From Euborellia annulipes (lineage: Eukaryota > Arthropoda > Insecta > Dermaptera > Anisolabididae), in the NCBI GenBank assembly GCA_023213315.1, contig JAKCPI010001635.1:62001-126000 (forward strand): a stretch of 64,000 bases of DNA, read 5' to 3'. The number at the start of each line of letters is the position of its first letter. The first letter of the stretch is position 1. Of this stretch, positions 1-11,440 are shown one piece after another. The notes beneath the pieces were generated by a model. That model was given only the letters and a program-made list of their open reading frames with translations, did no database searches and was not told where the DNA came from. Made by a program: the position numbers and the translations under genes.

Positions 1-155
1 CACACACAGAGACCATGTTGCGACAACCACTTTTTTGGATTCAGGGGACTTCAAAATGTCTATATCCATCAAAATCTTGACATCGAATTTTTGACATGAA
101 TCTAATACTACTTTCTCTCTATATATATTAACATATATAGAGGTAAGAGAAAGTA
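1..155 (+). mobile_element. Family A element, 3' end only
   Basis: Truncated by the window edge. It shows the conserved A end: the block around GACCATGTTGCGACAACC, the TTTTGACATGAATC block, then the terminal hairpin (ATATATATTAACATATATAG flanked by CTTTCTCT and AGAGAAAG) and the closing AGAGAAAGTAAAAA. The same order closes the copies ending at about 5575 and 25920. It is non-coding. Repeat identity is certain from internal comparison; its transposon class is not known. Confidence 0.85.
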
Positions 156-1926
156 AAAATTAACTCTATGGTGAAATGACTGAACTTTCTAGATATAACA
201 TAAAATCTTCTCCAATGGGTAGTTTTTGGGGGTGTTTTAATTAAATGGAATTCTATTCAATAAAGAATTAGAAAATTTTTATCATCTGGAGAATAGTATT
301 ATTTTTAATAAATATGTTTAACTGTAAAAATTTCTAAATCAAAAAATATAGACTGCAAGTTAGATGTTACTCATTTTTTTTTTTTAATTTAATTTATAGC
401 CTCTTTTTATCTTCAATCAAGTAAAATTAGTTCAGGTTTAAACGGGAAAATTATTTTTATAAAAAACGACACTTTTTTAGAATTTTAATATACCGTATAA
501 CCAGTTATAAACGAAAATGTTAATAAATAAAAATTATTAGCTGAGAGAAAATATATTTGTCTATGTCAATTTTTATACAAGTCTCAGTTATATACGAATG
601 ATTCGAATCCATTTAGTCAATTGCTAAATGTCAACTTGTTAACCAACTTGGTTCATATTTTATAATCAATTTAAATAAAAAAGAAAAATAGAATGAATTT
701 AAATCGTAATTGATATTAATGATTATTAGATAAATTATGTTCTGATTTGTCAAAATTAGTGATTTCCTGTGACAAAGGGAAAAAAAATAAATTAGTCATC
801 AGAATTTTATAAAAATTAGTTGGCATTATTAAAATATTATATTGAAGGGGCAAGAAAATAATTATAATACTTAGCGAAACAAAATGGGTTTTTAATTTTT
901 ATTAAAAATTTGTTTTGAAATTTTTTTTACATTTCATGTTGCAATGGGATAATGAATAATCCAAATTGGAAGATACTTTTTTTTATTAATTGAGCAATAT
1001 TATGAATATGGCAAAAAATCGATTAAATTGTATAAAGAAAAAAAAATTAGCTAATGGTATTTTTTTAATTAATTGAAATTGGTTAGTTTTAATAATTGAT
1101 TTAGAAAAAAAAATTCTTTTACTTATTTGGTCGGGCTATTTTCCAAAATGCTCTTAAACTCACTTCATAAAAGGATTTCAGATCTTTTTTATCCTTTTTA
1201 AGGAACTCTTTATGTTGTAATTATACATTTTATTCAAGATGAAGTAAAATTTTATTAATAAATAATACGAAATATTCATTATTGACTTTTTAAATGACCC
1301 ATTTTCAACATTTGGATACAAAATTTAATAATCAAATTTGAAGTAATTAATTTTATTATTAAAAAGCAAAGTAGATTTTTAGTAAAATAAAATTTATTTA
1401 TTTACATTTCAAACCATTTCTAGCAGAATAAAATAAAAAACATTAATATGGATGTGAAGTAAATAAATTTTATGAATTTGGGTGGAGACCAAAATTCGCC
1501 AGATTGCAAAACAATAGATTTATCTACATGCAAAAAGGCAGATGGGCTGTTTTTATTATAATATAAAAACAATTAAGATTGCATTATGAGAAAATTTCTC
1601 TGATTAAAATCTTTGAATTTTGAATATAAACAAAATTTTAGTTAAGATTTGTTTGGAATTTTAATCAGGTGAGTGAAAATTTAAACTCTCTTTCTAATCT
1701 GAAGAATCAGAAGAAAAAAATCCTTTTTTGGATAGGATAAAATTAAAAACTATCATTCCGATAATGAGGACGGGTTATGGCGCATTTAGGTACGTTATAT
1801 GACTTAAAACGGTTGGAAATCCTGAGTTTTACACTCAGGAAGTCTTCAACTCAAAAACTTTACAAACTAAACCTATTACCTAAAGAGAAAATAATAAAAT
1901 TATGCAATTGAAATAATTTCTCATAT
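156..1926. other. AT-rich DNA, nothing recognised
   Basis: Very AT-rich, with many A/T runs and stops in all frames. A CAG|GTGAGT match on the plus strand at 1666-1674 has only a weak pyrimidine tract and lies opposite to the other splice-type signals, so it is not called as a site. No repeat shared with the rest of the window was seen. Confidence 0.6.
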
Positions 1927-1934
1927 CTAATGAT

Positions 1935-2480
1935 TAGAGACCGGACAAAAAAGCATAAAAAAATGGAAAAAAAGTGCTTAAAAAAGCATAAAAAACTTGA
2001 ATAAAAAGTTGTTAAATAAGCATAAAAGTTGAAAAAAGCATCTTATAAGCAATTTTTACTCATACCAATGGCGTATACAAATTTTTTTTTTAAAGAAACT
2101 AAATTTATTCCGCCCCGCCCTGCGAAAAATTTTGTTTTTGCGGAACCAAATTTTTTCACCCTGCGGAAAAATCTTTTTTTACAATGCTATAATTTTTTTT
2201 TTTGGGGGGGCCCTCCCCCTTATATACGTCCCTAGTGTATGCGTGTGTGAATGGGAAAAAAGTTTTTTAATAAAAAAAAAAAAAAAAAATTATAAATATT
2301 CGTAAAATAAGGTCAAATAAGCACGAAAGGGAAAAAAGCATGAAAACTCAAAAAAAGCAAAAAAGCATAAAAAATGCAATCTCAATGCACTTAGTTTTTC
2401 CTAATTCGTATAGAAATTAAATATCTAATGGTTGCTTATAAAATTGAGCAATAAGCATTTTGCTTAAAATCCGGTCTCTA
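1935..2480. mobile_element. Non-autonomous hAT-type element with 8-bp TSD
   Basis: The ends are inverted: TAGAGACCGG at 1935 and CCGGTCTCTA ending at 2480. The flanks carry a perfect 8-bp direct duplication, CTAATGAT, at 1927-1934 and 2481-2488. An 8-bp target duplication is the hallmark of hAT transposition. The interior is rich in the word AAAAGCATAAAA in both halves and has no transposase. It carries a second, degraded element (2066-2235). Boundaries are well supported; assignment to hAT rests on TSD length. Confidence 0.8.
2066..2235 (-). mobile_element. Degenerate hAT copy nested in another hAT
   Basis: Related to the better copies at 18776-19032 and 43976-44249. It shares the GCGTAT start, the GCGGAACCAAA and CTGCGGAAAAAT blocks, the G/C homopolymer run and a TATATACG end. 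Both ends have mutated (CAATGGCGTAT instead of CAGGGGCGTAT) and no target duplication can be recognised. It lies inside the 1935-2480 element, so it landed later. Confidence 0.55.
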
Positions 2481-2488
2481 CTAATGAT

Positions 2489-2937
2489 GTAGAGTTTGAA
2501 AAGATCAAATAAAATTCATAACCATGAAATACAAAATTTCGACTGCTTCTTCGAAAACAATATTAATTTATAGTATGATGAAACATTAAAATAGATAAGA
2601 AAGTTTCTTTTCGTTTGGCTGCACTTCGCGAATGCTGAGGAAAAAGAGAGAAAAGTGAGGGTAGAAAAGGTGAAAATAAGGGTTAGTATGATGTCGGTTT
2701 CTAAGTGGTTAAGGATTAGTATAATAAAAAATAATAATGTACTTAGTATTATATGTAAAAATAGTGAATGAGGTCATTTGAGAATAGAGAGTAGAGATTA
2801 GTTAACAGGTGATCGATGGTAAATGGGAGGTAAAAGGTAGTGTAAATCTGGAGGAATTTTCATTAAATAAAAATATTTATTTCATCATTCAGGTAGAGAG
2901 CTAAAGGTCAATACTATGGGTATCTAAATTTCTTTTT
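2489..2937. other. AT-rich DNA, nothing recognised
   Basis: No coding signal, tRNA-like sequence or shared repeat was seen. A purine-rich stretch lies around 2630-2850. Confidence 0.55.
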
Positions 2938-3105
2938 CTAAATATTAGTAAAATTAAAAATTTGGATTGTAAAATTGTAAATATTTGTAAAATCAATTTG
3001 GATTGTAAAATTGTAAATATTAGTAAAATTAAATTTGGATAAAATTGTAAATATTGGAAAATTAAGAATTTGGTGAAAATTGTAAATATTAGTAAAATTA
3101 TTTGA
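2938..3105. repeat. Minisatellite, about five units of about 35 bp
   Basis: Successive units begin TAAATATTAGTAAAATTAAA and end GGATTGTAAAATTG, with small length changes between units. The unit is very AT-rich and has no coding capacity. Unit boundaries were counted by eye. Confidence 0.75.
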
Positions 3106-4950
3106 AAGATGAGGTGAAAATATATATGAGAATAGATTATTGGTGATGAAAAAAAAGAAGTGCGTAGACAGAGATATTTATGTATATATTATGTATATGT
3201 ATAATGTTGCAGAATGGTGAGGGCAGAAGGGCTGGGAATGCATGTCATTGGTGATTTGTGTAATTAGAGCAAATGTGATTGATGATTGCGCCTTTACAGT
3301 TACTAAATGTACCGGGGAGTGAAGGGGATGAGCTAACGAGGTATACATTTATTTCAATATTTAAAAAAAAAATAAAAATAAATAATTTTTTTTAATCGAA
3401 AATTATTTATTTATCAAATTACTTAATTAGACAGGTGGTGGGTGTTATAAAACAGAAAGTGGCGAAATAAAAAAAAAATTAAAATCCAATCAGATGTGAT
3501 TTAACTGAAAGTGTCCCAAATGATTGAAATTAAACCCCCCCACCATAGCGCCATTTCGATGCATAAAGGAAATAAACGTAATATTTGTCATTTAAAATGG
3601 GTTAGAGCTAAATTAAATATTGGCACATCGTTAAGATCTATTGAACAGTGAGTGAAGATCAATATTTGAACAAATATTCGACAATTTTAAAATTATTTAT
3701 TGTACATTTAGAAGAATGGGGAAGGTAAATAGATATCTATTAAAAAGAACAAAATAAAAAACAATAAATCAAGAATTTTAGATTCTTTTAGAGTTGAGAA
3801 TGTCAAGTGAAAGTGATAATAAAATTTATTTTATGGAGTAATTTAATTAAATTTAATTTAATATCATTGGATTGAGATTTTTAAAACCACATATGGGAAG
3901 AATTTACGTGACTAGTCTACGAATATTTTTTAATTTATGAGTATTTATGATTTGAATAACATTTTAAGAAAATTAAAATAAAACAAAAATAACTCATCTA
4001 TATCGATCCTATTAACAAATCAAAATTTGAATAAAAAATTTTTTTCCTACTCATAGGCTTGGAAAGTGGCAGAAAGATCTCAGATGATTTAAAAATAGCA
4101 AATAGACGAGATGCTCGCTAAAGTAAGGATGTCTATGGACAATTCCTTTATGGTCTTTTTGAATAATCGTTCCAAAAAACCGCGTTGATTCTAAAGAAAT
4201 TTAACAATATGAGCCCTGGAGTAATTCATTTAAGAGTTAGTCATATGGGTTATCTACCTTGCAAAATGCAAAAACTCAAATACAATAAAAGAAAAAAAAA
4301 AGAGAACATTCGATAGGTAAGTGACAACTTTATTTTTGAATAAATACATTTTCAACAATTCAAAGAATCCTCCAAAACCAAGATATTTCTTAATTAATAG
4401 ATTAAGTTTAATGTATTCACGGGTATAAATTAAATCTATGTTTTTGGTAAATTTCTTAAGTAAAAAAAAAAAAATTAATATGAATATATTAAAATTTAAA
4501 AAAACATGTTGAATGTAAACAGATGAGGAAATTATATTTCGTCAAAAGTTAAAAGGGATTATTAGTGATTAATATATTACATTGAAAAAATGTTAACAAA
4601 ACAAGCTAAGGCCTTTACCACTTTCAAAATTCAAAGTCATTCATAAACATTAATAATTATCTGGAATCATCATCCTGTAAAACGAGATAGGTAACTGAAT
4701 TTAAATTTGTACAAGATTAGAGATATCATTTTGACTTATTGCTTTATGTTGGAATGATATTTATAAATTTCTTAAAAAGAAAACAACAAACCCCTTCACT
4801 TATATGCAAATGGAAAATAAAAATAAAATTTAGGAAGAGGGGGGGGGGGGGAGGTTGTTTTATAAAAATTTTAGAATCGAAAAGTTAAATTTTTGAACTA
4901 AGGTAATTTTTACCCTCGTGAAATATAGCCTTTGTTTTAAAGAATTCAAA
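3106..4950. other. AT-rich DNA, nothing recognised
   Basis: No exon-like or repeat signal beyond simple A/T runs and a G run near 4840-4852. Scattered short open frames have no codon bias or motif. Confidence 0.55.
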
Positions 4951-5575
4951 AAAAATCTGGTGTGACTGGCGCACAGCACACAACTTTCTCTTACTTTCGG
5001 TAATCGAAAGTTGTGTTCTGTGCTTGTCACACCAGATTTTTTGTGTCGACATTTTAGTTTCCGACAGTACGGTACATTTGAGTCCAGATGTAAAATTTAT
5101 AAGTATGGGAAAATATTTATATTCTGTTACCAGAGCAACCATTTCTCCTATCTTTCCTATGAAATACAAGAGTAAAGTGGTCTTCAGAAGATTTCAATCA
5201 CAAAATGAGAATATACATTTTAAAGAGCGTCTAAAAAATAATTGATTTTTCAATTTTAATCAAAATCGTTGGAGTGAATTTTAAGAAAATCGAAAAAAAA
5301 AACTGAAAAAGTACATCAGTAAAGTACTAGTACTTTTTGACCGATTTTATTTAAAAGCTTATTTTGACGCCCTAGGGGGGTGCTTAACTTAAATATAAAA
5401 TTTCAACCTCCTAGCTCAATTCAGTCAGACACAGACCATGTCGCGAAAACCACTTTTTTGGTTTCAGGGGACCTCAAAACGTGTATATCTGTCAAAATCT
5501 CGACATCGAATTTTTGACATGAATCCAATACTTCTCTCTATATATTAACATATATAGAGATAAGAGAAAGTAAAA
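4951..5575 (+). mobile_element. Family A element, near-complete
   Basis: One of the cleanest copies. It starts with AAAATCTGGTGTGACTGG and a long hairpin whose second arm ends GTCACACCAGATTTT. Then follow the conserved internal blocks: CAGTACGGTACATTTGA, CAACCATTTCTCCTATC, AAAAAATAATTGATTTT, the palindromic AGTACTAGTACTTT and the CAAAACGTGTATAT block. It closes with the second hairpin and AGAGAAAGTAAAA. There are no terminal inverted repeats, no clear TSD and no protein. Short open frames here are chance readings. Confidence 0.9.
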
Positions 5576-6560
5576 GTATTGCAAATCCATTTGATACAAA
5601 CAATTAGAAATTGAACCCAGGAATAGAAACAAGAAAATTCAACATTCCTTAAATTTTGATTTATGTTTGTGAAAAAAAAAAAAAAAAAAATTCAATTCTA
5701 TTAAACTTTTAAATTAAATTTCTTTATTTTTCTCTTATCGAAAAAAAAGCTTAATTGATCAAATGAAATTACCAAATTCAAAGGACCATTTAATGCTTAT
5801 AAGGAGAAAATAATTATTTAAAAGTATTTTTTTTTATTTTACTTATAAAAGGTTGAAAGTTATACAAAAAACATTCGGTGTTCCTTTTGACATTTATTGA
5901 CCTTTAGTGACTTTTCTTGCCTAATTAGCAAAGATTTATTACCTAAGAAGTCAATATTAAGGTTAATAATGTTTTTAAACGGTAGAAATGAAATTTAAAT
6001 ATACCTACTTCAATTACTTTTATTTAAACATAATTCATAAGTTGATCAAATTGTAATTTTTAACAAATTATCAGTATATTATCACTACATGAACTGGTAG
6101 TAATTTTCCTGTTCATGTTTTGATAAACTCGTTCATAAATCAAATAAATAATAATATAATTTTCAACACAAACACATTTATAAAGAATATGAGGAGGCAA
6201 GGAGAAAAAAATAAAATATTTTTTAGCCTTGGTCATATACGACATCCTCATATTATAATATCCAGCCATCAAGAAACAACATTTATAGACAATAGATTTT
6301 TGGGAGGGGGAGAAAAGCCCCCGAATGTGAAAAATTACATCCTAAACCCTAAAAGGGTTTTGCTTAATAAGTCAGTTTATGAAATGTATGTCTAAAGAGA
6401 GAATATTTGAATTTTATATTATTTTTCGAGCTTTAAAGGCGAGAGAGGAACAGTTTGCACGAAAGGTTTGAAATTAAATAAAACAGAAATATATATATCC
6501 TATGAAAACATTTTTTTTTTTTTTTACTTACGAAAAGGATTCGATAACCAGAAGAAAAGA
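5576..6560. other. AT-rich DNA, nothing recognised
   Basis: No supported gene. Open frames near 6060-6395 on both strands have no recognisable domain and compositions matching the background. Confidence 0.5.
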
Positions 6561-6575
6561 AGGATGATCATTAAC

Positions 6576-6608
6576 ACTCACCTGAAACAAAGAAAAAAAA
6601 AAAGAAAT
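6576..6608 (-). promoter_or_regulatory. Candidate recursive splice (ratchet) site
   Basis: Read on the minus strand, a tract of about 25 nt, almost all pyrimidine, ends TTTGTTTCAG and is followed at once by GTGAGTGTTA. A full 3' splice site therefore abuts a full 5' splice site with no exon between them (junction between plus-strand 6581 and 6582). This matches the known ratchet consensus of a pyrimidine tract, CAG and GTRAGT found in very long animal introns. It could instead be an ordinary acceptor whose exon begins GTGAGT. Function is inferred; the motif is directly visible. Confidence 0.5.
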
Positions 6609-6812
6609 TAGTAAATGCTCGTATAAATCAATCATTATTTATTTATTATTGGAAAATAAATAGGTAAGAGAAAGTAAAAATGAATAATTTTTATTTTAAC
6701 TATTTTGCCAAGCAAAAAATTAAATGGAAAATTTAATATTAAAACAGATAAGGGGAGTGGGAATGGATTAGAGAAAAAATTTGCTAGTATTTTTTTATTT
6801 TTGTCCTACTAC

Positions 6813-7075
6813 CAAGGGCGGATACAAGGGAGGGGGAAGGGGGTAATTCCCCCCCCCCGGGATTTGAAAAAAATACTTTTTTCGGAAAAAAAAATTTATT
6901 TTTAATGTAAAATTTTAAAAATTAATTCTTAAAAATTTGATTAGTATTTATATTCTGGCAAACAAGTACAGAACGCGCCTTAAAATTACCGAAATTAAGA
7001 AAAAATTGTGTGATGTGCGACGAGTCACACCAGATCCCCCCCCCCCCCCCCCCGAGACCTCTGGATCCGCCCTTG
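6813..7075 (+). mobile_element. C-rich non-autonomous hAT (family G), TSD intact
   Basis: The inverted ends are CAAGGGCGGATAC at 6813 and GGATCCGCCCTTG ending at 7075. A perfect 8-bp duplication CCTACTAC lies at 6805-6812 and 7076-7083. The body carries G and C homopolymers just inside the ends, and near its right side a piece, GACGAGTCACACCAGAT, that matches the family A hairpin. The same element occurs at 31422-31675 and, truncated and inverted, near 47925-48034. No transposase. Confidence 0.9.
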
Positions 7076-7169
7076 CCTACTACTGAGGCCATTTAGGGGT
7101 TTGAAATTATTACATTTTTTTTTTTTAAATAAATATACCTATGGCTGCCGGAAGGCGTTACACGCACAG

Positions 7170-7518
7170 ACAGGGCGTACCGAGAACTTGGGGCATCACT
7201 AGAAGCGGGGGCCTATATACAGAACATTTTGTACCATATGTGTATATTGAATTTTTTCGGGGGGGGGGGGCAAACTCATTTTTAAATATCTCCCTCCTCC
7301 ATAGACAAAAATATTTTTAAAATACCGTATATCCCTGAACCCCGAGAGCCCCCGGGCCCTTTCACAGACAAATTTTATAAAATTTTTTAAAATCTAAATT
7401 TTCGGTTTTTATTTGAGCCCTGAGGGCCCGAGCCCTCTCAAAGACAATTATTTGGGGGCCTATGTCGGCTCGGAGCCTGGGGCGGACCGCTCCCCCCCCT
7501 CGGTACGCCTCTATGCAC
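7170..7518. mobile_element. Probable degraded hAT-like element
   Basis: CAGGGCGTACCGAG near 7174 is inverted relative to GGTACGCCTCTATG near 7505-7518. Just inside are G/C homopolymers, as in the other C-rich hATs. The flanking eight bases do not match, so boundaries and class are tentative. A minus-strand open frame here merely reads through the GC-rich interior. Confidence 0.4.
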
Positions 7519-9014
7519 TGATTGTTATTATTTGAATTTATAAAAATTTCAATCACGCCTGTTGATAGGCAACCAATTAGAGTATTTTTTTTTGCTCTCG
7601 TCATTGGCGGCCAGTTGATGTGTTTGAATTGGAAATGTATTTATGTAAATATTTAGAATTAAACACAAAATAAAAATAATTTGAGTTCGAAATATTAGCT
7701 TTTACTAATCTCACCAAAAATTATTTCAAAACAACAAATAGGGTGAAAATATAAATAACAAAATAAACAAGTTTTATTTAACTAATTCAATAATATTACA
7801 TAAAAAAATATTTAATTATACCATAGAGACAAGTAAAGAATTTTGGAAACGATCCAAATGAGTTGTTTTTGTTGTGTTTATAAACCAAACAACCCCCTCC
7901 CCCTATTGTGATTTTGAGTTGGTAGCAGTGGGGGTGGGACTGTCACCGGCACACACCTGTGCACGTGGCCAGCAACAAGTAGCAGCACGTGCTCAGTATT
8001 TATATCCAACAGCAGGTCGCCTATTTTTAGGTGGGCTTATTATTATTTTTATAAACAAAAAGAGACCTTTGGAAAAGAGCAGATGGGCTATTAATTATAA
8101 ATCTGATTAGCAAATACAATAATTTTTTAACAATTTCAATGACCTATTTGTAAGAAAATAAGTTAGTCTCTATGAGTATTTTTTTTTTTTTTTTTTAATG
8201 ACATTGAGAGAAATGACGGAACAAAAATATTCAAGGATGAAATAACTAAAATTGGATCGAGAGAAATATTTACATTCTAAATATATATTGACAGTTTTAT
8301 TAAGATTAAATAAATAAGTTTATCTATCCTCTGGAAAAAACATATTTATTCATAGAGTTATTGGCAATATTCTATGTAGATATACATAAAAAAATTGTGA
8401 CTGGAAATTAGGCAACCCAAATGTCTTAGTCTCTTTTTCAATCTCATAGATCGAAAAAAATCCTTGAAAGAAAAAAATTTCGAGTATTTATTTAAAAATC
8501 TTTTTAGAAATATTGGGAGTATGTTTTCCTGTAATTAAGTTATTAAAGTTAATTTGGCATTAAATCAAAATTAATGTTTAAAAAAAAAAAAATGATAATT
8601 ATAATAGAGAAAAAATTAATAAACATAAGCAGCTGTTGGTAGTCTTTGTGTGAGTGGAAGAGTGATTTGGTGAAAATTTCACAAGTAATCAAATATTAAA
8701 ATATCAACCTATTTTTTGACAAAATTCATCAACTTTTGTTATTATTATTACAATATAAAACGATACTATTGTATATTAAATGAGAAAATATTTATGCTTT
8801 TAGTGAAACCAGAAGACGGGCGATTTCCAAAAAAAATTTTCTAAGAAATTTGAAAAAAAAGCGAGAGGGCCGACTCTTTATGAGTAGACCTATACATGGT
8901 ACATATAAAATTTTTATAAAAAGAACCTATTTAAAAATTTATCCTCGAATTCGAAAAATAATTGTAGAAGTTCTAGATGAAATATAAGAAAAAATTTGTA
9001 AGTGTTTTTTTTAC
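7519..9014. other. AT-rich DNA, nothing recognised
   Basis: The stretch at 7880-8040 is somewhat richer in GC and open in one frame, but shows no motif or splice structure. A poly-T run lies at about 8180-8197. ATTAGGCAACCCAAATG near 8407 resembles the arm of the foldback at 21380-21651, but only over a few bases. Confidence 0.5.
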
Positions 9015-9020
9015 ATATAA

Positions 9021-9713
9021 TTTTTTTTTCTCTTACCTCTATATATATGTTAATATATATAGAGAGAGAAAGTATTGGATTCATGTCAAAAATTCGATGT
9101 CGAGATTTTGATGGATCTTCACGTTTTGAGGTCCCCTGAATCCAAAAAAGTGGTTTTCGCGACATGGTCTGTCTCTCTTCTCTCTCTCTGTGCGTGTGTG
9201 GGTGTGTGTGTGTGAACAAAATATCTCAAGAACGGTAAGAGCTAGGAGGTTGAAATTTTATATTTAAGTTAGGCACCTCCTGGGACGTGACACGAAGCCT
9301 TTTAACAAAATCGACCAAAGAGTACTAGTACTTTACTGATGCACTTTTTCAGTTTTTTTCGATTTTCTCTAAATTTGCTGCAAAGATTTTTTTTTAAATT
9401 CAAAAATCAATTATTTTTTACATTCTCTTTAAAATGTATATTCTTATTTTGTGATTGAAATCTTATGAAGACCACTTTACTCCTGTACTACATAGAAAAG
9501 ATAGGAGAAATGGTTGCCATGGTAACAAAATATAAATATTTTCCCATACTTGTAAATTTTACATCTTGAAAATCGAATGTACCCTACTGTTGGAAACTAA
9601 ATACATGTCGACACAAAAAATCTGGTGTGACAAACACAGAACACAACTTTCGATTACCGAAGGTAAGAGAAAGTTGTGTGCTATGAGCCAGTCACACCAG
9701 ATTTTTTTTTTTT
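9021..9713 (-). mobile_element. Family A element, near-complete
   Basis: Inverted copy. It opens with TCTCTTACCTCTATATATAT, then runs through the GACATGGTCTGTC block, AGTACTAGTACTTTACTGAT, GGTTGCCATGGTAAC and the long hairpin ending GTCACACCAGATTTT. A GT-rich stretch (9190-9215) sits where other copies have short GT or CTGT runs. The SINE at 9714-10015 directly abuts its T-rich end, so the two share one T run. Confidence 0.9.
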
Positions 9714-9750
9714 TAAACACTTTTTCCCACTCACACTGTGGGCACACTCC

Positions 9751-9820
<70 letters not shown>

Positions 9821-10015
9821 TAGTCTTTTCTGCAACTTAGGCCATATAAGACTTTGACGATAACCGTTATTTATGATAATACCTATTGGAGGTCCAGGCA
9901 TTTCTATTTAAGATGGAGGAAGCATCGGAGTGCCTGGGATCCGAACTCGCGACCCTCGGTATAGAAGGTTAGCACGCTACCAACTAGCAACCTAGCCCAG
10001 AGGGCCAAATTATTT
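9714..10015 (-). mobile_element. tRNA-derived SINE B with (CA)n tract
   Basis: On the minus strand the head reads GGTAGCGTGCTAACC (box A region) and GCGAGTTCGGATCCC (box B), so it derives from a tRNA. The body has CCTGGACC and AACGGTTATCGTCAAAG, then CCTAAGTTGCAGAAAAGACT. It runs into a long GT tract (CA on the plus strand, 9751-9816) and an A-rich tail. Related copies are at 51504-51725 (minus) and 39486-39643 (plus). It would be made by RNA polymerase III and copied by LINE machinery. Not a functional tRNA. Confidence 0.8.
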
Positions 10016-10371
10016 GAATAAATTTTTGTCAGGACTGGAAGCGAACATTTAAACCCTGTATCAAGAAGCGAAACTTTTATTTCTGTAATCATGCCCAGGG
10101 CATAGTACAAAGTGCAATAATTAAAAGTTCAAATTAAAGACGAAAAATTTCATTAAGTTTCTTGTATGTTTGTTTTAGTAATGGGGTTCAAAAGAAATTA
10201 TTTGTGAACCCATTTACAACCTGACATAGGACAATTTAAAATATTCCTGGGTGAAATAAAATAATTTCGCTCATAAAAAGATGCATTAATTTTCAAAGAA
10301 TAAAGAGATTTTTTAATATTTTGCAAATTACTTTTTTTTTAAATTTATTTAAGCTTAAGGTTTTTTTTTTT

Positions 10372-10508
10372 GGCATCGGAGGCCATTTAGATACAGTCTC
10401 TATTTATTTCAATTTATATTGAAATAAATTTTTGTCGAATGAGGCGGCATGCGAACCTCTGACCTCTAGCACAAGAGGCGGATATCTCTTGTGCTATGAC
10501 CCAATGCC
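10372..10508 (-). mobile_element. tRNA-derived SINE C
   Basis: On the minus strand: a tRNA-like head with GGGTCATAGCACAAG, a box B-like AGAGGTTCGCATGCC, then the shared body AAATTTATTTCAATATAAAT, a copy of AATAGAGAC, and the conserved end AATGGCCTCCGATGCC. The best family member is the plus-strand copy at 62418-62579, which has a clear target duplication. Confidence 0.7.
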
Positions 10509-11440
10509 TACAAATTACTTGTATAAATTAAATTAGCTAAAAAAAATTTCATTTCTTTATAAAATTAAAAAAAAAAAATTTAATGAACAGATAGAGGTAT
10601 ATTTAAGAAATAAAAAAAAAATTGTTTGAATTGTTAATTTAAAGCTTTATAATTTAATATGATAATTTTATTTTTTTTAATTCAACCATCATATTAAAGA
10701 AAAATTTTTGAAATTATAACCGAAGCTAATGACCTATTATATATGATAATTGATTAATTGTAATTTGTTGGTTTGCCCCACCTCCTTCCCCCAATCATCG
10801 AGCGTGATATTCAAATTTTCAAATTCCCTTTGACATTAGCACGTTTCCGAACACGCGACGCATAATTTTCAATTTCAAATGACTTCAAACACACAGACAA
10901 AGGAATATAAGTTAGTGAGGATCTTTTTCTTTTGTTGTTAATAAGCAAGGAATCCTCATCTTTTTTTTTTTTTTTTTAATGGAACGGTTTAATTAATAAC
11001 CAAGTGAAAAGAGCGAGAAGAAGAAGGCAGAGAGATGGAGAGGGAAGAAAAAAAGGGAAGTGTCCCTTCAGCCTCACCCTCTACTTCTCTACTTTGTGTA
11101 ATTTGAAACTTTGCTCGTTTAGAAAACTTCCCCCTCCTTCCACTCTACATCTCTTGCCCTTCCCATTTTGGGGACGAAGATGACATCGACGGTGCGAAAA
11201 ACGCCGGCAGCTACACACGAAAAAAAAAAAGAAAATAATAATAAGATTGCATTCGAGGCAGATAATATTGCTGTTTTTCTGGTTAAATAAAACTAACTAA
11301 AAGAAAAACTATTTTTTATAGGATATTTAATTCAATTTAAAAGAATCTATATATAAATGAGGAATTGTGTGAAAGAAATTTTTTTTTTATTCATTTACTT
11401 AATTAAAAGAATATAAATATTTTATTTCTTAATATTAATT
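10509..11440. other. AT-rich DNA with a purine/pyrimidine-skewed patch
   Basis: Mostly A/T-rich. From about 11000 to 11220 an AG-rich stretch is followed by CT-rich DNA and a short GC-rich piece with ACGCCGGCAGC. No open frame or splice pattern supports an exon. Confidence 0.45.

Noticed and set aside
1666..1674. CAG|GTGAGT on the plus strand
   Set aside because: Weak pyrimidine tract and opposite strand to the other splice-type signals; one such match is expected by chance in a window of this size.
9559..9823. Open frames rich in Cys/Val or His/Thr across the (CA)n tract
   Set aside because: They translate a dinucleotide repeat next to SINE B and family A sequence; not a gene.
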